Source: Cladosporium sp. IMV 00045 (lineage: Eukaryota; Ascomycota; Dothideomycetes; Cladosporiales; Cladosporiaceae). Taken from it: a DNA stretch of 27,417 bases. The translations under genes and the position numbers were made by a program. The stretch covers positions 7,154-34,570 of the forward strand of contig MSJI02000868.1 in the NCBI GenBank assembly GCA_001931905.2. The letters run 5' to 3'. The notes beneath the pieces were generated by a model. That model was not told the DNA's origin. It did no database searches and worked only from the letters and a program-made list of their open reading frames with translations. Positions 18,837-27,417 of the stretch are shown here, piece by piece. Numbering within the stretch: the first letter of the stretch is position 1; each line of letters opens with the position of its first letter.

Positions 18837-19585
18837 ATGCCTTATGACCCTAGGTCGTTTGCCGAATCTCGGAAAAAGTACGTGAAAGCTAGGCCAACGT
18901 ATCCCTTGTGCTTAACTTATCTATTGGTAGCTTTGAAAGCAAGATCACGACGCTTGTTATGGGTGTCGAAGAACGCGAATACCGGATCCATCAAGATCTC
19001 CTCTCTGGCAATTCCCCTTACTTCGCCGCTGCTATCAAGGAAGAATGGGAGGAGGGCCAGAAACGTCGAATTCCCTTGCCGGGTGATAGTGCCGCTGCTG
19101 TGGACTTATATATCTAATGGGTATATGACAGGAGAGTTGCCAGCCGACAACCTTTGGAAAAAATGAAGGACAGCTAAGAGGAGCTAGGAGTCCTAATCGA
19201 CAGCTTTATCTTTGGCGAGAAGATTCAAGACGGCGATTTCAAGGACGCTATTATCGACGCTCTCATCTCTTCCGTCTCAACTATTGGCAAGGAGGATAAA
19301 TGCTGGTATCCTGCGGGTAAGAAGGTGGACCGGGCGTATAAGGGAACCCCTCCCGGATCGCCACTTTAGAGGTTATTAGTCGACATGCACGTTTACCATG
19401 GCCATCGTGATTGGGTTAAGGATGATGCAAGCCCTGACTTTCTAGTCGACTTGGTACGGGATCTTCTTGATGTTTGCGACGTATCGCTTAGGTCGGATCC
19501 AACAAGTCAACATGTCAGCAGCTGTCCCTATCACTGTCACGGGGACGACGTTCAGTGCTATAATGAGAAATTTCTGGCGGATTAA
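18837..19585 (+). pseudogene. BTB/POZ-domain gene, copy 2 (three premature stops)
   Basis: Exon 1 is 18837-18877 (MPYDPRSFAESRK). The intron is 18878-18930 (53 nt, GTACGT, TTAAC branch, GGTAG). Exon 2 is 18931-19585. The BTB part reads TTLVMGVEEREYRIHQDLL, SPYFAAAIKEEWEEGQ and IPLPGDSAAAVDLYI, then TAA (19115-19117) where copy 1 has glutamine CAG. The same frame continues through TAA (19175-19177) and TAG (19367-19369), with FIFGEKIQDGDFKDAIIDAL, WYPAGKKVDRAYKGTPPGS and LLVDMHVYHGHRDWV. It ends with SCPYHCHGDDVQC and a TAA at 19585. There are no frameshifts, only nonsense changes, so inactivation looks fairly recent or driven by C-to-T mutation. The intact copy would be about 230 residues. 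Confidence 0.8.
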
Positions 19586-21783
19586 ATCTAGCGATGGCTT
19601 AGTTTCCATAATGCGAATGGTGTTCCGCAATGGTTATCATGGCAGCTCCAGACTATCACCGAATGACTGAGTAAGTCACTTCATTTAATTCGGGAAGCTG
19701 TGCAAGCGTACGGTCCCCGGCTGCGGGCGGCCTCAAGCTGGGAAATCAGGTCGTCCCAGAGGTTCTACAAACCAAATCACAACTGCATATAGACCTTCGA
19801 TGGCTTGTAAAGCAGCTGCATATCACTGAGCCACGCCGCTCGAATACTTATAGCGACCGTGGTATAATCCTTACCATAGGAAGGGCAAACGATGTACGGT
19901 TAGGCTTGGCGGCAAGGGTTAGGGTTCCCCATACAAATTACAAACGATATACCGTCCATCGTTCGACATATACTATTCAGAGAAAGAGAAAGAAGCAAAA
20001 GTTTTACTTCAAACTAGCAGGAGATTACGTGCAGGAAAGATCCCGTGTATCACAAAATGTCTGCTTGAGACAAGAACAGACTTTGTGCAGTGGTCGCACT
20101 CGAATGACACCTGGATCCTGGTTTTGGGCTGTGCAACTGTCGTCCTAGCTGGCTGGTGCGCGTTGTATTCACTGGTGCAATTCTGGTTGCTGTGCGTCAC
20201 AGAGTGCGCCGTATTCCAGTTGTACGTAGGCTGAGTGTTGTATTGCTCGTGGCCCCGCACCTAGAAACTGTGTTTAGCCCTCTCATCAATAAATCTACAG
20301 CCCTTCCTCCCATGCACAAGAACAATCAGGTTCGGGGACCAGCAGGCGATCGTCATCCGTCTCACGGCCCTAAGCCCCGTTCACTACAATGAGACGAGAA
20401 GACGTAGGGTGAGATATCGAGCGACGGCAGTTCCACCTGTCGAGGCGGGTTTTTGACGCCGCAGGAGGTTAGCGTCTCGTGCTGCCGCACCCTGATTGGC
20501 AGAAAAAGCATGTGGAGGATGCGATCGCGCATGGTAATGATTTTAGCCAAGCTGCCCTGATCCTCTTTCCTTAATACCATCCAAGCCTCACCCTTCCTGC
20601 CTTCCGCCCCAACGGTAAAAACCCTCCCTCGCGACTCGTGACCTTTTCGTCCAATGTATTTGCCTTGACGCCTGAACCACATCCTCTATCTCCCTAACTC
20701 TTTATTCGTCCTCTGACGACCACTCCTCCCCATTGTCGCCTGCCTGCCACGCTAATAGCTGCCTGTATAAAACAACTACCTCCAAAGGGGTCTACGTGAG
20801 GATCACGGTTTACAGCCGGTGTCGTTGTCGGTGACGCAGGCTCAAGGAATATATTTCTCACAATATACTAGGCTATCTACCTAATTGCAAAGCTAAGGAA
20901 AAGAGGTACACAAAAAGAGACCAGCATCTACAGTAATATACATATAATGTACGATGCTCGTCATGCAGTTATCGTACGATTATTGTGGGTCTTGTCTCTG
21001 CTCGTGCTTCTGTAGTTGTCAACAGCTTCAGGTATAACTTGACATCGGGTTTCAGCCTGCGACATTCGGTCGCGTTCAACTAATCTTCGACATGCTCTTC
21101 TCTTGAACCGATCTACGCACTGTACAGCACGCACTACATCGAGATCCTCCATCATGTTACTCCGCTTTTGGTTCATCGCTTGATGGCTTGTCGCTCCGCT
21201 CCGAGTACAACGTGAATGCTTCATATGCCCCAGACTGCACACTGTAGTATATGTGGACAGTTTGACCAGTTCCTCTAGATATCTGGTCGTCCGTCCTCAT
21301 ACGGACAGTAATATGTGGTCTCGAATCAGAATGACTCGTGTGTAGTGGGTTTCTAACGAAGTGGTCAGACGGCTCTCTTTTCTGGGCAAGCTTGTATCAA
21401 TTACTTGACAAGCACATCCGTAAAATGTGCGCAATCAGGAGTGTTCCAGACTTCGCGCGTAAGATTCTGGATCAGTTGACGTCTCCTGGCATCACGGATG
21501 CGTTGAAGGAACTTGATTGTTGGGATGCGTTCGGTCATAATGTAGATAGTCGCTTGCAACCGAAGGGTGTCTCGAAATGGCGATGTTGGAAAAAGTTCAA
21601 AGTTTTCCGGAACATAGCACATGAATAAATATGTTCCCGTCGTCGTATCACTCCAAGTCGGATGAATGAATGAAATGTGGGGCAACGCTCAGCTGGTGAA
21701 TATGATTGGACCGGCCACAAGTTGCTGGAAACACGCTACTGTACGCGCGCGCTACCCCGGGCGCTTAAACAGGCTCGCGTGAC
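19586..21783. other. 2.2 kb without a supported gene
   Basis: Only short ORFs. The best are a minus-strand 106-codon frame at 20682-20362 (segment EAWMVLRKEDQGSLAKIITM), a minus-strand 93-codon frame at 21242-20961 and a GTG-started plus-strand 96-codon frame at 21338-21628. None matches a family I know. Two TTAGGG-like units at 19914-19927 (GGGTTAGGGTT) are too few to be telomeric. 20760-20960 is AT-rich and could be old retroelement sequence, but I cannot show ends or duplications. The last 60 bp may be the kinase promoter. Confidence 0.4.
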
Positions 21784-23378
21784 ATGATCGCTTTTTTACT
21801 CCTGCAAGCCTGCTCTCTATGTACGCACTTTCTCAAACTCATGCAATGCCTACGCCTCCTCGCCAGATCGGTGGCATCGGAGTCGAGACTCCAAACGTCG
21901 TTCACACCTTTTTTGGGGCATACCCATCGTTATCTATATATGGATACTCCGGTGGCAAAGACTGTGGGAGCTGCCACGTGTGAGCTTGATGCTGAACCTC
22001 TTCATCGATACAGAGCAGGTGGTTACCACCCTCTGCATCTTGGTGACCGTCTGAAGTCAGGACGATATGAGGTCTTGCACAAACTCGGATGGGGCGGTTA
22101 TGCCACTGTCTGGCTTGGGAAAGATCACGAGTTGGTACGATCCTTTCTTTGTAGAGGGTATATTCTGACAGGTCACAGTCTAGGAATACCTGTAGCGATG
22201 AAAGTCCTTGTATCGGAGTTATGCGACGAAAACCACGAAGCATCCATGTATCATCATCTTTGGTGTGGTCCTGCCGAACATCCAGGAAAGGATAAACTAC
22301 CACAAATGTTCGATTCGTTTACCTTCGAAGGGCCCAATGGTGTGCACCAATGTCTCATTCTGGAGCTTCTTGGCGCATCTATGCCATCGGTGTATGAGAC
22401 TTACGAGACCAACCGGCTTCCAAGTGGCCTAGCATGGGACGTGGCCAGGCAAGTAGCACAGGCAACATCTTACATGCACGATATGGGCATAGTGCACGGT
22501 GGTTAGCTGGATCCACCCTCATAAAAAGTTTGTTCTACTAATATTCGCTATGTCCAGATCTACATCCGGGAAACATCGCGCTTTTGAATCCAACCGTTTT
22601 GGGAAAATCCGCCGAAGAAATCGTGGCATTAATGGACGCACCAGCCACTGGAGACGTTCGAGCGTCTCACGGAGAAAAGCTTACCAACCGTTTACCGCAA
22701 TACCTTGTACTTCCCTCAGCGATCCCTCAACCTAAGTTGTTGACCGATTGTAAGGTGAAGGTGATAGATCTTGGCTCCGCATTCTTCTCTGACCATCAAC
22801 CGAGCACAATGAAGATGCGTTGCCCGCTCCCGTTCCGAGCCCCAGAGGCAGTAATAACAAGCCAATGGAATAAAGAAGCCGACATTTGGTCCCTTGGTTG
22901 CACAGTCCGTACATGCATTGTCTAGCAGCTTACGCAGAACTGACAACTTGACAGATCTTTGCCTTGATCGTTGGGTATCCGCCGTTCGACTCATTCCTGT
23001 TTAAGGAAGAAGAATTAGTCAGCCAATGGATCGGAACTTTTGGCGAGCTTCCCTCGGAGTGGCAGGGGTATTCTACCTTGCAAGGTATTGGTAGGCCACA
23101 ACCGCAAGATATGTAACCTTTCGATGGCGACCAATAGTATTGACAATCAGGTAGATCGAGCTGAAATGGATGTTGGGAGCCTTAAAGATTGGCTGCGCGA
23201 GACATATCACGATGATGATAAACCACCGATTCTCACGGACACAGATTTAGAGAGAATTGGGGGGTTCCTGCTTCGACTTCTCCGATACCGCCCTTCTGAA
23301 CGCCCTTCCGCTGGAGAGATTCTATCAGATCCTCTTTTTGATCCATACACATTTCGCGTTGGCAATTCTGCTAGATAG
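21784..23378 (+). CDS. SRPK-like serine/threonine protein kinase
   Basis: N-terminal lead then RYRAGGYHPLHLGDRLKSG, typical of fungal SRPK-like kinases. The glycine loop is LGWGGYATVWLGKD (about 22085-22126). The ATP lysine is in VAMKVL (codon 22201). The catalytic loop VHGDLHPGN is rebuilt by intron 22502-22557 (GTTAGC, CTACTAAT branch, CCAG). The metal-binding VIDLGSAF has DLG at 22767, then APE at 22839-22847 and ADIWSLGCT. The second intron is 22905-22954 (GTCCGT to ACAG), restoring IFALIVGYPPFD. A third intron of about 67 nt (near 23068-23134) leads to VDRAEMDVGSLKDWL, LLRLLRYRPSERPSAGEIL and TAG 23378. The HRD arginine is glycine (HGD). A 16-residue insert (22137-22184) before VAMK looks like an intron but cannot be spliced in frame. 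The start may be 21784 or the ATG at 21940. Probably active, but the insert makes this uncertain. Confidence 0.72.
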
Positions 23379-23503
23379 TGAACGTGTCTGCATTTCAAAT
23401 CAGATGACTCCATCAACGCTGTGTGGCCCTGATGAGTCAGAAATTCTCCCATTCTACCTTTTGGTCTCTTGTGTGTGCTCCAGCGTAGGTGATGTGCCCA
23501 ATA

Positions 23504-24500
23504 GACACTGTATGTCGAGATCGCCATGGCGACGAAAGACCTTCTCCCGATACTGTCGAGACTGGATCATCGATGCGCCGAGATCGTAACGGCGTCAAGG
23601 CCGGCGCTGACGGCGATTCAGAGCGCAAGGCAATTGGCGCTCCCGATGATCACGGCCGTCAAAAGACAGGCCAGACTAGTCGAAGAGGATCGCGGTCGAA
23701 TAGTCTTGACGTGGCTCTCGAGCAGCCTTGACAATGAGGGATACGAAGTAGCAGGTGCCTCAGCGCCACGAGCAGCAAGACAACAGCCCAAAGAAATGAG
23801 CTCGGCCTCGTTGTTGTACATGAAACAAGCTGTCAAGGCGAGGTGGAAGCCAACGACAAGTCTCAACAAAACCATAAAAGACGCGCAAAAATCGATTGCG
23901 GCGAGGTATCTGCGACTCAAATCTGGCCATGCTATCATAGGTGTTCACCTAATGCGGATAAAAAAGATCGGAAACGCACGATGCTGGTGGTGTGGTAGTA
24001 GCAGACAGATAGTTGCCCACCTCGTGCTGGAGTGCCGAAGATGGCGAAGACAGCGAGACGTATTGCTCGAAGAGCTGAAGGCCGACAAGGTCGCGATCAG
24101 TGCACGGCGCGACCGAATGGATTTGAAGGCCCTCTTCCAAGAAAATACCACGAAAGCTGTTCTCCGATTCACTGAAACTACAGGAGTGGGCAAGAAGCTG
24201 ACAGAAGACACGAACGAATGCGATTCGTGGGACATTGATCGACTGGGTTGGGGTGTCGAGGTATTGGAACACGAAGGTGGATAGGGTGAGAAACGAGGCT
24301 AAGTGATGACAGGAACGTAGGAGGGCCGAGAGCCCAAAAGCTGTGGCGGCTTGGTGAAGCCGGGATAGCGAGCAGGATTGTACGGTAAAGGATTGAGGCG
24401 AGAGCATATATGGAAGCCAGAGAAGTAATCTAGAAGGAAGCTAGGCATTGTCATAAGCTGAACAGCTTGAATACAGTGTGATTCATAAAAAAAGGCCAGA
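23504..24500 (+). mobile_element. 5'-truncated Tad-like LINE (non-LTR retrotransposon), 3' end
   Basis: Carries the last quarter of a LINE ORF2-type reading frame (see the CDS entry) followed by about 210 bp of 3' untranslated sequence ending near an A7 run (CATAAAAAAAGG, about 24486-24492). 5' truncation is normal for LINEs and arises from incomplete reverse transcription. It lies 125 bp after the kinase stop codon. I could not define target-site duplications by eye. A related tail is found at 26640-26960. Confidence 0.72.
23526..24284 (+). pseudogene. LINE ORF2 C-terminal fragment (RNase H remnant and zinc knuckle)
   Basis: 252 codons are open. The first about 80 residues match the later half of an RNase H domain (EIVTASRPALTAIQ, then GRIVLTWLSSSLDNEGYEVA). 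The usual T-D-S catalytic aspartate is replaced by A in TAS. Then follows the typical LINE C-terminus: SIAARYLRLKSGHAIIGVHL, then CWWCGSSRQIVAHLVLECRRW, a C-C-H-C zinc knuckle, and a helical tail ending at TAG 24284. Endonuclease and reverse transcriptase are missing, so it cannot move by itself. The ATG at 23526 is simply the first in the frame; coding similarity begins a few codons upstream. Read as a frozen fragment, not a gene. Confidence 0.75.
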
Positions 24501-25393
24501 TATGACGACGGTCGGGGTGAGCCACCGGAGAAGTGGTCCACCATGACTGCCGCCCCTGTTCACACGTGGTAAGCAGCTTTCTTGATGACGGCAAAGAACG
24601 TGGTCCTGCTCTGCCTTATCAAAGTTCTAGCAGAGCGTAGATAAGTGAGCCAAGCCCTCCAATCCCCGATCCTACTATCGGCCGCTATAGGCGACAAGCC
24701 CTAATCTGCTCCGCACTCCTGCATCACATGTCACGACAACAACGACAGCCAAGAACGCCAAAGCACTACTGCCTTCAAGAACACCGGAGCATATTTCCAC
24801 CATTATGAAGTCAATCATCACCCGCGCAAAACCTCATCTCTGCTGCGGACTTAGTACGTCTACCCGTCTTTACGTGGTATGCCTGCGATTTGTCAATCGG
24901 TGGCCACTGCAGCCTGGCTTGAGGTGGCTTGCTTGCTTGTGCGTACCGTGCGTGAAATGCTGTGAGGCAAGCGCATTTCAATATCCACCATATCGCCGGA
25001 TGACACGTTTGAGAACATCAGCCAATGATTGTTTACGGCTTGAGGTCTTCGTTACACGAAATTTTTGTTGACCTCCCACACGAGGTCTATCTTACTGCAG
25101 TTTTGCCGCGTTCGTCAGACTACTGCCGGAGACGTGTTCGGTCAGTCGTTGACGTCTACGCGCACTCCGTTCATGGTCTCCCCGAAGGTGTGCGAGCCTT
25201 GTCCACAGATATAAAATTCAACCTCCAGCTGATCAGTATTTGCGCTTCTTTCCACGCATTTATGTCGCAAGCGTCAAGTTCTCCTTGACACCCTCCTTGA
25301 CACGGCTCTGCCTTTACTCGCCTCGCTCCCGAGACCTCGTCCACTGGAAACCAACACCCCCCGCAAAAGCCGTAGCCCTTCGTTACGGCTCAA
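24501..25393. other. No firmly supported gene
   Basis: A plus-strand frame with ATG at 24805 has a gene-like leader before it (CACCATTATG) and a possible GTACGT donor after 14-15 codons, but no sensible continuation. Overlapping frames at 25025-25288 have no motif. It may be the remains of the start of a lost gene. The part just before 25394 is C-rich and likely promoter of the 2EXR gene. Confidence 0.35.
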
Positions 25394-25912
25394 ATGAAAA
25401 CAATATTCGATCTTCCAGCTGAGCTGCGCAACGACATCTACAGATACGCTTTGGAGTCTGCCAGCGTTTGTGTCGTCCTGTCGAATGGAAGCGAGTGTCA
25501 CGAGCCGCTTGGTATCCTCCTTGCGACAAAGGCGGTCCGAAAAGAGGTGCTCTCCCTGATACACCGACACGGCAATATTCACGTTGAAGTCGTGGACCTT
25601 GATTTTGGAGCATTGCTCGCATTTACGACAAATCTAACTACACAGCAAGGAGCCGCCATAAATGACAACCCCAATTTGGAAATCCGACTTCGCCGAACTG
25701 AATCTTTAGAGGACGACGCCGTCTTACCGGGCGAGAATTTGATGAGACTAAAGGAGTGGGTTATCAGCAAAACACATGCGGATGCATTGCAACCTTGCTG
25801 GACATACACTGGATCTTACACAGATCACATAGCAGCGGCTAGGGTACGTCGCGAGGGAGTGGAGGAGGATAATAAGGAAAAGCAAGAGTACGCAGCTATT
25901 TATTCAGTCTAG
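25394..25912 (+). CDS. 2EXR/F-box-like domain protein, single exon
   Basis: An intact 172-codon frame starts MKTIFDLPAELRNDIYRYAL, the hallmark of the fungal 2EXR/F-box-like family, and ends at TAG 25912. ATKAVRKEVLSLIHRHGNI takes the place of the second hallmark (usually a cRqiR-E-x-x-x-FY segment), so this half is divergent. The rest is a short helical region (ENLMRLKEWVI) and a charged tail (RVRREGVEEDNKEKQEY). No introns, signal peptide or membrane segment. The start is the first ATG and leaves only four residues before the motif. Function in these proteins is inferred from F-box similarity (binding to a ligase adaptor) and is unproven. It is shorter than many family members (250-300 aa), so it may be a C-terminally shortened copy. 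Confidence 0.72.
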   Translation: MKTIFDLPAELRNDIYRYALESASVCVVLSNGSECHEPLGILLATKAVRKEVLSLIHRHGNIHVEVVDLDFGALLAFTTNLTTQQGAAINDNPNLEIRLRRTESLEDDAVLPGENLMRLKEWVISKTHADALQPCWTYTGSYTDHIAAARVRREGVEEDNKEKQEYAAIYSV

Positions 25913-26639
25913 GGAAAGATTCACTATTAGGTAGTGATGACTTCTAGGTTTAGGACTCAGGGCCCGTTTACTCGGTCATTCAGCCTAGTCTAATTCTACA
26001 CCTCATTCAAGAAGGGTCTCCTCAACACGACGGGACTGTCACCAGTCGGCCTTGGCCGAGTCCTTTCTATTGCCTTTTTGCATCGGCGACCTTGTCTCAC
26101 ATCGCCTACACGGTTTCTCCGATAGTCAGACGTGAGACTGTGTCTTTCCTCAGAAGCGAGCGATAATGCCATAGACCATTTCATTCACCGAACCACCTAA
26201 GTACCCATGAATAACATGAGAGCGGAGAAATCTGACACCACTCGACTCCTACCTCCGATTTTGTGGAGGGCAACTTCACTACTGACAAGTCTAAGTCGGT
26301 CCGTGGCTGCTGTTAAGTACGTGGCTTCGGCGCTTGTCCTCGATTGTTACACAGCAATCTCCCTTCTCGCTGATCGTCGTCTTTCCGTTCCAGCTCCCGC
26401 ATGAAGACCGGTAGTCCGACTCATAAGGTGAGATGAGTCACGTGGCGAGACACAAGCGCCTGCGGTGCTGGACAAGCTGGGCACAGCATTATAAGCAGAT
26501 CTGACGCTACGTGTAAGCGTACCGGAGGAAGTTCCTTCTTCCCAGCTGGAACACTGGTGGGTAAGGGGCGCATAGCGAGCAGCCCAGCTTGAGAGATCGC
26601 CGCAGCATCGGCAGGCAGTCTTGAAGAGACGGGTAGAAT
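25913..26639. other. No supported gene
   Basis: Only short frames (under 111 codons) without motifs. The right end may be the upstream part of the LINE relic that follows, too diverged to recognise. Confidence 0.4.
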
Positions 26640-26960
26640 AGATAAGACAGCGCGTAAACCTCCGGTAGTCGCGTCGTCCGACCTGTGACAGAATGGAGAA
26701 TGTTGGAGAGGGGTAGAGAGCAAGGAGAGAGGGTCAGTAGTTACGACCACCAAGAAATACTAGTAGGAGGGCACTGAGCTCAACTTCTGTGGCTGTCTGA
26801 TGAAGTTGAGGATGGCGAGCAGAGTTTTAAAATACATTATCAATTTGAGACAGAATGGAAGGTACAAGAAGCCTTCTAAAAGTTAGGGAGGTATGTCACA
26901 AGCTAAGAAGCTGGAATAACGCTGTGAATAAACCAAAAAGACAAGAAAGGTTCCCCAGTC
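26640..26960 (+). mobile_element. Diverged LINE 3' tail, related to 23504-24500
   Basis: Segments line up in order and spacing with the 3' untranslated part of the first LINE. GTAGGAGGGC is present in both (26762 and about 24318). TCTGTGGCTGTCTGATGAAG parallels GCTGTGGCGGCTTGGTGAAG. GGCGAGCAG parallels AGCGAGCAG. ATGTCACAAGCTAAGAAGCT parallels TTGTCATAAGCTGAACAGCT. An upstream piece reads LEETGRIDKTARK, compatible with the end of a LINE ORF. Identity is moderate, so this is an older or different subfamily copy. It was found by eye; boundaries are approximate. Confidence 0.5.
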
Positions 26961-27417
26961 GCTACGCACAAAGACAAGAAGTCTCATTACACAAGCCGAT
27001 CCTTGCCAGTTACTCGACTAGAAACTAGCTAGTAATCAGTCCCTTGTATCTCTTATATGCGTTGCCAATAGTGTTAATATTTCCAAGTCAACATACCCAC
27101 TGCTGATCACTGCCGACCACTGGAATAAAACTTCCTTTCGACTTCATCATCAAAACGGGCACACCTTTTTTTTGCAATGACCACATTTTTTTGCGTTGGT
27201 GAAACAGGCTTAAAGAACGAACAATGGACGCAACGCGAACTCATGACGAGGAAGTTCCAGCTGCCGGTGTACCGTTGAGCAAGTGTTTGAGCAGTTTCTA
27301 GACGGGCTAGTAGTAGCCGAGGAGCAACCGCGGAGCGATCTAAGTTGAACGTGGACATCTTTCGATTGATTTAATACATATAGTGACCAGAACCGGGAAA
27401 CAACGCAATGATTTCGG
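26961..27417. other. No supported gene
   Basis: A minus-strand 83-codon frame (27358-27107) has no recognisable motif. Two poly-T runs lie at about 27166-27193. Nothing else is seen. Confidence 0.4.

Noticed and set aside
18579..19166. 195-codon plus-strand ORF
   Set aside because: Runs through the promoter, exon 1 and intron of BTB copy 2 in the wrong frame; a shadow of the BTB gene.
19914..19927. TTAGGG-like units (GGGTTAGGGTT)
   Set aside because: Only about two units with unrelated flanks; not a telomere or an interstitial telomeric array.
23949..24407. 152-codon minus-strand ORF opposite the LINE fragment
   Set aside because: Serine/leucine-rich antisense shadow of the clear LINE zinc-knuckle reading.
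1..27417. tRNA, rRNA, CRISPR array or biosynthetic cluster
   Set aside because: Scanned by eye for tRNA T-loop patterns, regular spacer repeats and polyketide/NRPS motifs; none was found.

Overview
The window looks like nuclear DNA of a filamentous ascomycete (Pezizomycotina). Introns are short (about 48-79 nt) with GT..AG ends. The gene families seen (HET, 2EXR/F-box-like, BTB, GRF zinc finger, SRPK-like kinase, OrsD-type protein) are typical of fungal accessory DNA. Dothideomycetes is my best guess, from remembered resemblance of several hypothetical families, not from a search.

Layout, left to right. 1-768 (-): 5' part of a HET-domain gene running off the left edge. 1690-2297 (+): faint BTB relic. 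2317-3135 (-): intact 272-aa hypothetical protein with a weak uracil-DNA-glycosylase-like pattern. 3500-6225 (-): strongly decayed OrsD-type zinc-finger gene. 7020-9161: complete pogo/Fot1-type DNA transposon with an intact 626-aa transposase, 42-bp inverted repeats and a TA duplication. 9406-10271 (+): 2EXR/F-box-like gene. 11049-11909 (+): hypothetical gene broken by one TAG. 11869-12507 (+): Q/K/S-rich tandem-repeat ORF. 14289-14796 (+): GRF zinc-finger protein. 15655-16372 and 18837-19585 (+): two paralogous BTB genes, both damaged, on either side of a broken charged-protein gene (16406-18004). 21784-23378 (+): SRPK-like kinase with introns. 23504 to about 24500 (+): 3' end of a Tad-like LINE. 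25394-25912 (+): second 2EXR gene. 26640-26960: diverged second LINE tail. Several stretches of 0.3-2.2 kb have no supportable gene.

The genes form no operon or obvious pathway. The region reads as a decaying accessory compartment: old pseudogenes whose stop codons often fit C-to-T change at CpA (RIP-like), tandem BTB relics and LINE fragments, with one young-looking DNA transposon among them. I found no convincing new multi-gene system. The most informative items are the intact pogo-like element with paired internal repeats in its ends, the BTB pair (matching 41-nt first exons, with start codon and splice donor altered in one copy), and the kinase with an unusual insert before its ATP-binding lysine.
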